A stretch of 64,000 bases of DNA. It comes from Hirudinaria manillensis. Lineage: Eukaryota; Annelida; Clitellata; Hirudinida; Hirudinidae. Below the pieces are notes generated by a model, which worked only from the letters and a program-made list of their open reading frames with translations, searched no databases and was not told the origin of the DNA. Shown here piece after piece: positions 40,918 to 52,700 of the stretch (position 1 is its first letter; each line of letters begins with the position of its first letter). The stretch lies in assembly GCA_034509925.1 (NCBI GenBank), contig CM067534.1, positions 3,041,001-3,105,000 on the forward strand, read 5' to 3'. The position numbers were made by a program, and so were the translations under genes.

Positions 40918-41761
40918 ATGATGAAGATTTTGTTTCTCGTCGTCGCAACTTTCTGTCTCGCATCTGGAGCGAAGCTGAGTCCAGAAGATGAACAGAAAGT
41001 TCTCGATAAGCACAACGAACTTAGAAGAGGAGAAGGTGCGAGTAATATGAAGGAAATGGTAAGGATGGATTTGTTTGTTGAAGTATGTTAGCGGCATTTG
41101 GTCGGAGATCGTCAGATGTAATGTCGAGTAATTCGACCGTCAGAAATGGCATCCGACTTTGGCTCACTCTGCAAGCTTGTTGGCCGATGGCTGCGTCTTC
41201 ACATTTGGACAACCAGAGGGTGTAAAGACCGATTTCAAGCGCGTCGGTCAAAACATCGTGTTGAAATCGTGTCTTGTTAGCCCCACAATCGATCCCGTTG
41301 ACGAAATCCAGAAGTTTTTCAGCGAAAAGAAGTACTATAACTATACAGAAGACAGATGTAGAAGAAGGGGATATTGTGACCATTACACTCAGGCATGTGC
41401 AATTTATTGAAGCAGAGAAATTATTTGGAGCGTGAAGGTTGTATGGAATAATGAAGGTTTTTCTTTCGTAGATTGTTTGGTCAGAATCGGAGTTCGTTGG
41501 ATGCGGCGTTGCAAGGTGTAACGGACCTGAAGAGGAAGGAAAAGTCAAAGGAAACCTAATGGTTTGCAACTACGGCCCAGGGTGAGCATCGACCGTTTTC
41601 ACCAAATATGTCAATTATAAAATTTTCTTGTTTTTTTTCTAAAAACTTTTCATTATTACAGCGCTAGTTACATGGGTGGCAAGCCGTACAATCTTGGAAG
41701 TCCTTGTTCCGAATGCCCTGAGGGATACACTTGCCAGAACGATTTGTGCTACAAGCCCTGA
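40918..41761 (+). CDS. Diverged CAP-superfamily gene (copy 17)
   Basis: Exons 40918-41058, 41144-41392, 41472-41581 and 41662-41761 encode 199 residues. Signal peptide and LDKHNELRR are kept, as are HYTQ-IVW, CNYGPG and the four-Cys hinge. Exon 2 is three codons longer, with an extra Cys in the KSCLVSP insertion. The first pocket His is replaced by Phe (CVFTF) and the first Glu is Gln (VGQN), so the metal-binding pocket should be impaired if it matters in this family. Intron 2 again has a GC donor (41393-41394, CAG|GCATGT). Everything up to 40847 equals the array; from 40848 on it differs at many positions. It may be the older founder or a neighbour excluded from homogenisation. The single copy makes it a useful outgroup. 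Confidence 0.92.
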
Positions 41762-42497
41762 AAATTCGCATCTATTGAAAATTTAATGCATTGAAATGAA
41801 ATTACACGAATTCTTTAAAACTATTCTTGTAACAGTTAAAATATGGATAAATTACTGAAGCAATACAACAAACTTTTATCGAAACGGATGTTCCAAAAGT
41901 AATAGCGTTCGCTTTCGTAAGAGGTTTCGAGTAATGTATCTTTTTAATGTTTATTTATCGTAAAATGTACCTTTATGTACATCAATGTCCATATAATCTG
42001 GTTGCTAATTAATTTTAAATAATATGTGGTCTTTCTTGTCGCATTGAGTAATTTGAAAAAATTCATCTCTACTCTGACAAATCCAAATGGTTCTAAATTG
42101 AAATGTGCAAAATTTGTGATTTTTTTTTCAAAATGCTGTGACAGGTGCCTGTCCGACTGAGTAAAAATTTACACCAAGCTGCTAATATTATATAGAATAT
42201 ATTTTCATACGCTTTAAAAACATATTTTAAAAATTACTTGCAAAATAATTTGAAATAAATTCTTGCGCTTCATAATTTAAATTTAGTAATTACGATTTTA
42301 TACCATGGTGTTCTGTCGGTATGTTTATGTGTAAAAGTGCAGGGCCGTAGAGATTATTGTTGCATTGACGGGCTTCGGATATCTGTGAATTGATTAGAGA
42401 CGGTAACAAAAACATCATTTTTAAAGCTTTTAGCAGATGTCCTGCCAGTTGATGTAGTTTTATTTGGCCTCTTTGGATCGGATAATCTTCAGACAGA
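41762..42497 (+). other. Intergenic region between CAP gene 17 and cyclin Y
   Basis: The first 120 nt are recognisably homologous to the CAP 3'UTR, with AATACA in place of AATAAA. The array's GC-rich island is missing; instead, ordinary AT-rich sequence runs to the cyclin Y start. The last 200 nt presumably hold the cyclin Y promoter and 5'UTR, but no clear TATA box is seen. No ORF here is credible. Confidence 0.7.
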
Positions 42498-45400
42498 ATG
42501 GGGAATTGTTGTGTCTCCAAAGAGTCGCGTTCATCTCCACCGGCGAACGGAACAGTCAATCATGGTCGTCAGACGAACCACATCGAGCTGCCGGTTAACA
42601 ATTCACGAGAATCCATAAATCACAAGACGAATAGCAGCAGTTCCAACTTGCAACATATAAATGATAGAGAGCCAGGAGGTTAGATGATATCATTGTAGAG
42701 CAAATTATAAGGGAAGAGATTTTATTGGAATCAACATTTGAAAATTGAAATATCACTTTAAATGATATATATAAGTGTTTTAATTTCAGATTCACTCAAT
42801 GATCCTTCAGCTCATCCACAGGCCTGTACAATATTCATGATGAGGTCTATCAGTGATAAGCACAGGAAAAGCAGTGAGTTCATGTTGTATTTTTTTTCTT
42901 AATTAAATTTACCAACAGGAAGTTTTGCATTATTCTCGATTAATCATTACTGTCAACATTCAGTAAAAATAACTTTGTTTCTGACAAGATTTAAAAGATT
43001 ACATTAATTTAAAAACAATTGTCATATTTTAAGATCACAGAAGAAGAAAAAGCCATTATGACAATCATCACCATGTAAGTCTTTCATTCTACGGGCCCTC
43101 AAAGTATTTCCCCTCTCGTCAATTACGTTTATCGGTTATTTAGTTAATATGCTCTTGTTATTTTAAAACTCACATGTGGCCTAATTTATAGACACAAGAG
43201 ATGCTTGTGGGCATTTCATTTGAATGACTCTGGCTCAAATCATGACTTAATGCAAACATCAATAGAGTCTAAATGCTGAGATAGACATTATTCACGATGA
43301 CATGATGATGACTATGATGTTGATGAGGTTGATTGTGTTACTGTTCCAAAGTACAAAGTATGCTCCTCACTTTATTGGGTTCCGCTCTGATAAGTCCTTC
43401 CTTTTGTGGCTCGGCTCAGTCAATCACAACCTGATGTTCAATGAAAACAAGCCCTATTAACCAAATTTCCGTTATTGTTTGCTTTCAATTACACATGCTG
43501 AGTCAGGCTACCATTAGCATAATTTATTCAGTATTTACCATTTTGCCCCAATTTAAAAAGCCTCTAATGCTCTGCTAATTGTGCCATAGAAGTGACTTAT
43601 TATTTATTTATTATTAATAACGATAATATTGTTAATATTAGAAACACTCCAAATAATTGCCAACAATGCCATGATTGTCATTGACAGACCAAATGTGGGC
43701 TATGTCCACAGAATCATCACCTTTAGGTAGCGAGACTCAATTAATTAATTAATTAATTGATTAATTAATCATTTTGACTGCTTCATTGACATTCAGTCCC
43801 TTCACCTGGTGATTGCTGTGATGCACCATATTTTTTAAAAGATTTTTGTGAGATGGATGTGAATATAAATTGTCATTTCTTGACAAACAATGCAAAGTTA
43901 AAATAAGTTATCAAACATTTGATTTTAGCCGTTAATTAGTAGATGATAATTATACCAATTACTTTTAATAATATTTTTAATTATGATTTTAATATTAATC
44001 CCCAAGGTTTATTAATCTGTGATATCTATTATTATATTTTTTGCATTATTTAAGTTGTTATTATTAAATTATAATTATTATTTAATAATGATAATAATTA
44101 TTGTTAAATTATTTAAAATATTGTCCATATCTCTTGCTGTCTTTTTCAGCATAGGGGGCATGTGAGCCATTGTCATTGATGACACTAATAATATCAATTA
44201 CTCTAAATAATAATTAACTGCAATACTAATAACTAGTTAATGCTGTAATTATCTGTATTAGTTATAATAACAACATTAGTATTCATTCGTCCTTGTTCAG
44301 AGCACAGGTAGTAAATAAAATTAATATTTTACAAATAATAATGAATTATCATGGTAATTATCGATATCGGTTGCAATAATAATAATAACACTGTTATCCA
44401 TATGTTCCTTGTCCACAACACAGGGAGAATGACTTTGAGTCATTGATGACATTAATACCAATTATTATTATAAATAATAATGAATTGTAACAATAATAAT
44501 AATAGCGTTTGGTATAATAATGTTGGTATTATAAGAATAATGTTATTATCTGTTTGTTCTTCAATCGCAGCACAGGGAGTACCTCCGCAGTTCCAGTCGA
44601 AAGTACAGCTCGTGTTCCACAATTTTCATTGACGACTCCACTGTTAGTCAGCCGAACCTCAAGAACACCATCAGGGCCGTGGCCCTGGCCATCTACTTCC
44701 ACATCAGGAATCGCGTCCACAGGGACCACCAGGGTGCTTGCGACGACAGCCAACTGGAAATATTTGACGAGACTAAGCACCAGATGTCCGTGAGTGGTCC
44801 TTCTTTCTGATTTGGAGAAGATGCTTCCATCTTCTCATCGATGACAGTGATGATGATGATGATGATGATGATGTCGATATTCATGGGTGTGAATGGTAAT
44901 AGTATTGTGGCATTTTAGGTTTTGATGAATGTATTAAAATCATTGTAAACAATTGTAATTATTGTGTGGCTTGTCATTTTGTTACGTTTTTAATTTTTGC
45001 TTTGATCCTCTCTGCGTTCAAAGTGTTTGCGTCCTTGCGCTTCTGTTTTGTAAATCTATTTTTATCCCAAAGAAACATCTGTCCTCGTTTTTAAGGTTTC
45101 GCATTTTGCATGACTCACAATAAAATTTTGCTGCCAATCGAGTAGCAATGTCTAATTAATGCAATTAATAATCCCAATTATTTTGTTATCTTATTATATT
45201 AATTATTAATTAATTAATGTGTTTATTTCATTTTGAATCTCAATTAATTTAATATGATAATCTCAACTACATTATTTAATGAATACTTCCTGAATGATAT
45301 TATTTAAATCTACTGCAAATAATAATAATAATGACAATGAAATAATATTAATCATAATAATATAACGTTTCAAAACAAAATCCTTCCAGAAAGAAGCCCT

Positions 45401-47879
45401 GATGGACGAACATTTCCGCAAGGATCCTGAGCACAAAACCATCTACAAGTTCATCAGGAACCTATTCCACTCGGCGCAACTGACCGCGGAGTGCGCCATC
45501 GTCACCTTGGTTAGGATTTGTCGTCTGCCTTTTTAACGTTTTTGTTTTTGACGGAGCAATCCTTGTGCCCACATAAGGAAATTAATCGTTAATAAATTAA
45601 GTGTTATTACAGCTTTCGTTAGGTGATAAGATGTTATTATCTACTTGCTGCTATGTTATATTGCAAGAGTTATTTTAAAATGAATGTTAATGGGTCTGTG
45701 CATTTTTTTATTAATTTTTTTTATATATTTTTATTTACCTCATTAAATATTTCTTACTGTAATCAAGGGAGCCTGTTATGTGCTTGTTTTGTAAATTTTG
45801 CAAATTGATGTTAACAAAGTAAAAGATAAAATTAGCTAATTGTTTTTGTAATGATTGTGGTTTGTATGCTTTTGACTGGAGTTGTTAAATGAATTACGTG
45901 CCATGCGAACTAAATGCTATTATTATTATTATTATTATTATTGTTGTTGATAATGGAAATGAAAAGTGAATCTATCTGCATTTTACCTACATTTGAAAAA
46001 AACACTGACCATTTGGCCAACCTTCATTCCACTTGATATCATAATAATAATAATAATAACTGTTAATTGAATAATTTATTATTATTATTATTGAGAAGCT
46101 TCTCAAGTTTTTAATTTTTTAATGATCATTAAATTTGGTCGAAAATGCTTAAATTAGGAGTTACAGCAGGTATTAACAACATAATGCACCAGTACTTTTC
46201 AAGTCTGGACATGCAGCATTTCCAATCTCAATTTTATTGGTTGTGTCTCAGAGGGTTGAATGCTTCTTTGGCACAAATATTATTTCCTTGTTTTTATTAT
46301 TATTATTAACTTCCTAAGTTTTTGCTAGCTCTAAATGACTAAAAGCCAACTTCCAATAAAAATCCTATTTTAGTAACAATCTCTGTATTTATCTAAAAAC
46401 AAAAAAGACAAAATTTATTATTATTACCATAATAGGGAGCGATTTGATAACCCATTAAATTAATTATTCATTATTCAGGTCTACCTAGAGAGGCTTCTGA
46501 CGTACAGCGACATGGAAATGACGCCGACCAATTGGAAGAGGATCGTTCTCGGCGCCATCTTGCTCGCCTCGAAAGTCTGGGATGACCAGGCCGTCTGGAA
46601 TGTTGATTACTGTCAGATCTTGAAGGAAATCACGGTCGAAGACATGTCGGTGGATTATGATGATGATTACGACGGAATGATACATCATGTGATAGTCGAT
46701 ACATATTGATAAGATTTATGGAAATTTAACACTCTGGTTTTGCCATTTAAAATTTATTGATATTTAATAACTATTATTTATTACAAATGCCTATGTTCGC
46801 TTTTGGCAAACCCGTGACAAGCAATGGGACTCGTCAATGGTATTTCACATAAAGAATATTACCATTGATTCATTTCTAGTGCAAATACATCATAAGTCCC
46901 ACGTCATACATGTAAATATTAGTTAGAAATATGTTTAGTTAACGATTATATTCATTTAAAAAAAATAATGAATTTACAGTTATTTTAACTATAAATAATC
47001 AATTTAATTGAATTGTAATAACAGGAATGAACTCGAAAGACAATTCCTGGAGTTACTTCAGTTCAACATAAACGTCTCTTCGAGTGTCTACGCCAAGTAC
47101 TACTTTGACCTACGATCGCTCGCAGAGGCACACGACCTCACCCTGCCCTTTGAATCCCTGAGCAGGGAGAGGGCTGTTAAGCTGGAGGTGGGTGGAACTT
47201 TTCTTTGGGAATCTTTTTAACCTTTTGGAGACCCTTTTGTCTCAGCGGATCCCGAAGTGGTGATACTCGGTTGTCAGTGTTGCTTTGATCATTTCTTTGT
47301 GCTTTGTGTTATGCTTTACTGATATCTAAATGCACTTCGGTGCCCTCAAGTAATTTATATTTATAATAATAATAATAACAACACAAATAACAAAAATAAT
47401 AATAAGACAATAATAATAATGAAAATAATCTTAGGCGCATTTATTCATGTGCCATTAAAGTGCGAACATCAGGGCACTTATCCTGTTGCCGTGCACTTCC
47501 CAGGAGTGCTTTGCAGTGCGGGAAACATGGAGTTGCCTTTGTTTTCACACTTCTAATTGAATTTGTTTGTGGGCATTTAATTCATTACCATTCTTCGCTC
47601 GTGACGGATCACAGAATCCACTTCTAAGACTAGATTTACAATTTTCCCTTCTTATAATCTTAGATTTTCATCCTCATCATTTGAAAAATGACTTTACATA
47701 GCTTCACATTTTAAGCATCTCCTATTATTTCTCAAACAAATGACTTCAATCGGATGACGTTTTTTTCTCAGGCCATGTCTGTGAGTTGCGAGGACAAACT
47801 GAAGAATCAGAGCAGTCTGAGAAGGAGGCACAGTGACGGCTTCTCGAACCCCCGTCTCAGCAAAGCCATCCTGTCCTGA
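42498..47879 (+). CDS. CCNY: Cyclin Y, complete eight-exon gene
   Basis: Exons 42498-42678, 42790-42873, 43034-43074, 44571-44789, 45390-45509, 46479-46645, 47025-47187 and 47772-47879 join in frame to 360 residues (human CCNY has 341). The protein begins MGNCC, an N-myristoylation plus Cys-acylation signal that tethers cyclin Y to membranes. Residues 112-118 (RKYSSCS) match the phospho-Ser 14-3-3 region of known cyclin Y proteins. The cyclin box follows ([60 protein letters not shown]). The C terminus has RRRHS346, like the second 14-3-3 site. Cyclin Y activates CDK14/CDK16-type kinases and acts in mitotic Wnt signalling. Exon 3 is a 41-nt micro-exon with a TTTTAAG acceptor, the only one found that keeps the frame. 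Some donors are weak (GTTAGA, GTCGGT). Confidence 0.96.
43075..44570 (+). other. Cyclin Y intron 3 with degenerate repeats of the exon-4 boundary
   Basis: This 1.5-kb intron is AT-rich with TTAATTAA runs near 43740. From about 44120 a motif recurs at irregular spacing: a pyrimidine stretch, then CAG/CAC AG, then CATAGGGGG or CACAGGG, often followed by CATTGATGAC (near 44148, 44300, 44420). The true acceptor at 44570 and the start of exon 4 (CACAGGGAG) share the pattern. No separate gene is visible. Confidence 0.6.
45510..46478 (+). other. Cyclin Y intron 5
   Basis: AT-rich, with ATT repeats near 45920-45940, 46040 and 46080. The short ORF 45623-45808 has low-complexity composition and is not credible. 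Confidence 0.7.
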
Positions 47880-49007
47880 CCTGAGAACGGGATTTCCCCT
47901 GGTTCCATGCTTTCTCGAGTTTAATGGTGGACAAAAGATGTTTGTTTTGTTGCTTTTTTATGTTTATCGTAAATGTTTTTTCTCGATCATGAATTTCCAA
48001 ACACGGGTAGTAATGCGATCGTTCGGAAAGTGGGAGGCTAGGGGGCTCTGGGCCTCTCTCTGCAATAGACGGGTGCTGCTGGAAACATATGAATTCGTTC
48101 CGGATTGCAGACGTATCTTAATTTGTTTATTTAATGCCGTCGCCGTTTCCTGCCGACAAGTCGTTTACTTCGGGCAACTGGTACGAAGAAAATGGCAATC
48201 TTGTTGAATGCGTTGCTCCCTTTTGAGGCCAGTCTCTATTTTAGTGTTAGACATCAACATCGTTATCGTCATCAGAATTTCATCGTGCTTTGGCTTAAGA
48301 TCGTCGTCACCTGACTGACATTGCCCGACCTCTCGTCCAATTCAATGGTTAAATTTATTTTTGTTTTGTTTTTATTTTTGTGTCGTCTGCTTCGCTATCT
48401 GTACACTTTCGACGCCCGTCAAGAATCAAAAATCATATCTGGCGTAACTCTTGAAAAACGACGGAAAACGTTGATGAAAATTTCGACGAAAGAATAAATC
48501 GAGTCTTGAATTTCGTAACGTCGAGGTTTAAGCGATCAGTTCACAGAATTAACATTCAGAACGCGAAACGACCGCCATAGCATCGCCCGATCTCTAGATT
48601 CTTGCAAAGATTCGTTCTTATCCGGGAATATCCAAGCCGTCAGACGCTGGGCCATTTTGAAAAACGAATTGCAGACCTCGAAAGACTAATCCGATCTGCC
48701 ATCTTCGAAATCTCCGTCGGAACGTTTTGGCACAAAAATAACAGGATCCGAAGGCTTCCGTTAGGACGTCGGTCGGCGAAGTGTCTCGTCTTAAAAGCAC
48801 TCAAAGGCATTAAAACATTTAGCAAGGAAGGTATGAAAACGTTCAAAAATTGAACAAAGGCAGCACAATCAGAAAGTTAAGAAGCACTGCATGAGAGGAC
48901 TGAAACCTGTGAGCAGACGAGCATTTCTTGAATGCTTCCTAAAAGTGGAATCGATTAAAACTATTTAATTCTAGAGGCTGAGTTAAGTCATTAATAAACG
49001 AAATAAA
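47880..49007 (+). other. Cyclin Y 3'UTR with polyadenylation signals
   Basis: The sequence after the TGA is GC-richer than the surroundings up to about 48860. AATAAA occurs at 48493-48498, 48993-48998 and 49002-49007. Several ORFs of 60-124 codons occur on both strands (for example 47833-48207 and 48602-48853), but none resembles a known protein and the first is an out-of-frame shadow of exon 8. A long 3'UTR is the simplest reading. Confidence 0.55.
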
Positions 49008-49054
49008 AATTTGTTAACATAAACTAAATATAAATTTAACCAATTTCATGGTCA

Positions 49055-49064
49055 TTTATTTATT
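49055..49064 (-). terminator. Candidate polyadenylation signals of the alpha2delta gene
   Basis: Two overlapping TTTATT strings are AATAAA on the minus strand, about 560 nt past the last readable codon. They lie within 60 nt of the last plus-strand AATAAA of cyclin Y, so the two genes end tail to tail. Confidence 0.45.
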
Positions 49065-49078
49065 AGAATTACACTTAC

Positions 49079-49123
49079 CTTAGTGGGCGCGATACACTTT
49101 GAATATCTATCCCTTTGGGGCTC
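49079..49123 (-). other. Possible additional 3' exon of the alpha2delta gene
   Basis: A 45-nt open stretch is bounded by an AAACAG acceptor and a textbook AAG|GTAAGTG donor on the minus strand, and reads EPQRDRYSKCIAPTK. It could follow exon 22 if that exon is spliced at its GTTTAT instead of ending at TAA. No clear family match supports it. Confidence 0.25.
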
Positions 49124-49625
49124 CTGTTTGAGCAATTGGCAGAAATAAGTTGCGTTGTTTTCATGTAAAAACGTGTTAAGGCTGGTATAAGTTAGTCTCG
49201 AACAGTATATTCATTTGCTTAAACATTTCGTAGCGACAGGGTATTTGGCATACAGGGCAAAATGTCCAAACTTGCAACCCTGACCTGTCTGCCCATCCCA
49301 GCATTTCTGTTAGCATCCAGCAGTATCTTACAATTTCAAATGTCAGTGCACAGCTACCATCGTCAACATGAGTGACATAAAAGTTTCCAATACAATAAAC
49401 AGTTTTGCTCCTCAGAGGAGTTCATGTGAAAGCCTTCAATTAAATCAATTTGCATAGAAGCAAATTGCACCACAACCAAACACAAGTAATTTAGGAATTG
49501 GTGAAGTAAATAAGTGATTAGCATTAATTATATTAATTAATATTGTTGATGCATATTTCAGCATCGAGAACATTTAAAGGTTAATAACTTTGTAACAAGA
49601 AATTATTATTATTATTGAAAAAAAT

Positions 49626-49758
49626 TTAATAAACAAAAAGGATATATTTAATCTGGCTGTATTTCATGGAAGCCTTCCTGTCTTCTTTGCATTCGCACGT
49701 GGATTCAGTGACCAAGAAAATCAAGTCGCTTCCTGGCACGAGTTGGGCGGCATAGAAT
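49626..49758 (-). CDS. CACNA2D: alpha2delta exon 22 (last readable)
   Basis: A TTTAAATTCAG acceptor opens a frame that completes the Lys codon of exon 21. It reads FYAAQLVPGSDLIFLV then TESTCECKEDRK, the classic Cys-x-Cys stretch of the alpha2delta C-terminal region. The frame ends at TAA 49626-49628 after KYILFVY. A GTTTAT just before the stop could instead be a weak donor. Confidence 0.8.
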
Positions 49759-52700
49759 CTGAATTTAAAAAGGTCAAAATTTACTATTTCACAGAAAAGA
49801 TCACGAAAAGGTCACGATTTATTATTTCACTTCAATTTATTTTACGCACATCACTCCTTGATTTCATTGGCTTGATTAGATTTGACAATTCCTACAAGAA
49901 TACCTTAAAGGAAATCCAGACAATGCTGGGTTATGGACAGTTTTTTTTTTCTTTGAAAAATCTATTTAAGCCTTTTTATTTACTTATTGCAGTTAATTCC
50001 TGACAAAAGCACACACTTAAACAAACTCAAACAACAGCAGCAACTGCAATAGCTGCAACAACTACAACAACTGTAAAAACGTCTACGAAAAAATTACTTT
50101 TCGCATTCATCCTCGCACGTGGAGAACGACCCTTGCAGCGGCAATCTGGTTACGTTTGCAATGTAATACATGAGGCGCTTGAAGCAGGTGCTATTTCCTC
50201 TGTTGTTCAGCTTTTGCCAGGTGGCCTTGGCCTCTTTGAAGCAGTTCTTGAGGGGCGTCGTCTTGCCCTGGAAGTCGAGTTGGGTGGCATACTTTCCATA
50301 GCACTCCATCATCATCGATCTCAGATCTGGATCTTCGATGTCGAAGTCTTGCCTCATCAAGTATTCCTCCAACACGCTCAGCTCAGACTCGTCTGCTGCT
50401 GATGACGACGACGACGATGAGGAAGAAGATGGGTAAGATGATGAGCTCAACTCATCATCGTAGAATTTCAGAGGTGGCGAGGAAGACGACGACGATGTCG
50501 TCGGAGAAAGCGGTCTGTTCTTGCAGGATTGAGAACTCGAATGAACTGTTAGCAGGATTTATGGTATTTTATTTTCATTTCATCCATAAATTAATAATTA
50601 ACTGATTACTTGGATCGTGAAAATTACTCGATTTTCGAATAATTAGCAATTAAATTGCATATATTTTCCATTTATTTCAAATATTTCATTTAAAATTAAA
50701 ATTTTAAATTTGGACATTGCCAACATCCTCAGGAGTTAAGAAGAAGATAAATGAAATTACATGACAAATGAATTATAATTTCGAAAATGCTTAATTCAAT
50801 ATTATTGAAACTGATACGAATAATTAATATTAATTAGCAGGCTAACCAATGAGATGATTGAACAGCAAGTACAACAAGGATTCCATAAGAAGTAACATTT
50901 CCATGCTGAACCTAAAATATATATAAAAATATTAATAATCTGTTTACCTACTAACATATTCAGCTAATTAACATTTATAACCTTATGAACCTATTCAATT
51001 AATTAATATTCATAGCTTTAATCACACAGATAGAGACAGGTGGATGAATGGATTTATAACCCTAATTTCAACCCTCTCTTGACACCGATTAGAGAAATAA
51101 TTGAAAAGTTATTTACCAAAATTATTTATTTTTAATATTAATTATTTATTTTAAACTATTACCATTTAAACTGTTATAATTATGATTATGATTATTATTA
51201 TTATTAATAATTTAATTATTTTTAATATAGAGTAGGGTAGATTGCAGTGGAGTCGATAATTATTTATTAACAACTATTATCGACTAATTGTTAACGGGGA
51301 TAATAATAAAAATAAATAAATAAATGAATAAATAAGTGAATATTATAAATAAAACAAAAATAAAAATAACATGTTAATTAAGAATTCTTCAAGTTGCCCA
51401 ACTGGAATAATGAAAAATAATTAATAATTATTTATTATTGAATATTTGTAAATAAATATTAATAATTATTTCTTAATAATTATTATTATCCACTCCGCTC
51501 CACCCTATTCCCCATCACGGACCTAGGGCCCACAAAAATTTGAAATTTTTTAAAATCTGCTGAGAACTAAAAGCCACAGATGATGAAAAGAATCTTCAGA
51601 ATTTAGGCAGCTGTCACTGATAATTAATTCATAAATTCAATAATGTTATGGCATTTTTGATAAGAAATTTTTTATTTTAAGGCATAATTGACTGAAAAAG
51701 AAGGTTATTATTTCGCTTCCATTTTGAAACTTACACGAAGAGATTTCCAATGAGACATTTGAGTGAGGAGAGAATCATTTCAAGAGGCTGTTAAATTTAT
51801 TAATCAACAAATTCTTTAAATTGTTAATGGCTGCAATAATAACAATAAATAAATAAATAAGTAAAAAATGTATGAATAATAATAATAAGTATTAATTTGT
51901 GGACAAATAAGTAAATAAACAATAAGCAAATATACAAATAAATATTATCAAAAATAAAAAATTGTGTTAATTAAGAATTTTTCGAGTTATCCAACTGGAA
52001 CAAACATTTGAGGATCAAAATAAATATTTTTAAGACGAATAAAATATTAAAATAAATATTTTTAACCGAAAGAAATAATTAACTTTTTTTTTGATGTTTG
52101 GAATAAAATTCAATTTTATCAGCTGCTCGGGATTAATTTTTAATTTTCCGATGTGCAAATGTTTAATGAGACGCAGGGAAAGAAAATGTCAACACATCCG
52201 CGTGCACTGATAACGGATGACTGATGGAGATTATGAAGCAGATGATGACGATGACGATCATCATGATGACGACGACGACGACGATGGCGATGATGATGAC
52301 GATGACGACGATGACGGTGTTGATGATGATCTCATTAAAGCCATCAGCCTAGCACGAAATCAGCATGACAGGAATAGAAATTGGCCACTTGAAATCCAAG
52401 ATGGAACAATTTTTCTTGAAAATGGACATCTCCTTGCAGACAAAAATTATAATTGAACGAAAGTAGAGAATATTTTGTCAAGAAGAAGGATATAAATGAA
52501 ACGACGACGACGGTGGGCGTGGTTTCTATTTTTAACCCAGTGGGGTGTAAACAATGAATAGGAATTGGTCTCTTAGTCTCGTAGACTGATTGGGTCAGTT
52601 TTTTTTTTTTACTATTGTTTTGTAGTACTGGCAATTGTACCTTTATAATGAAGTAGACTTTTTCATTTTAAATATGCATAATTTTTGCATAATTAGTTGA

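Noticed and set aside
40648-41097. 149-codon minus-strand ORF across the CAP 17 leader and exon 1
   Set aside because: Antisense shadow of exon 1 and leader; no motif.
41021-41569. 182-codon minus-strand ORF opposite CAP gene 17
   Set aside because: Antisense to exons 2 and 3 of a well-supported gene, starting and ending without splice or promoter context.
47833-48207. 124-codon plus-strand ORF
   Set aside because: Begins as an out-of-frame reading of cyclin Y exon 8 and continues in the 3'UTR; no similarity seen.
48602-48853. ORFs on both strands in the GC-richer segment
   Set aside because: Three overlapping frames are open because of composition; none has family motifs or splice partners.
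52344-52634. Candidate alpha2delta exon with a CTGCAAG acceptor
   Set aside because: One frame has a loose Cys pattern, but the true Cys-rich motif is in exons 21-22, and exon 20 joins exon 21 in phase without it.
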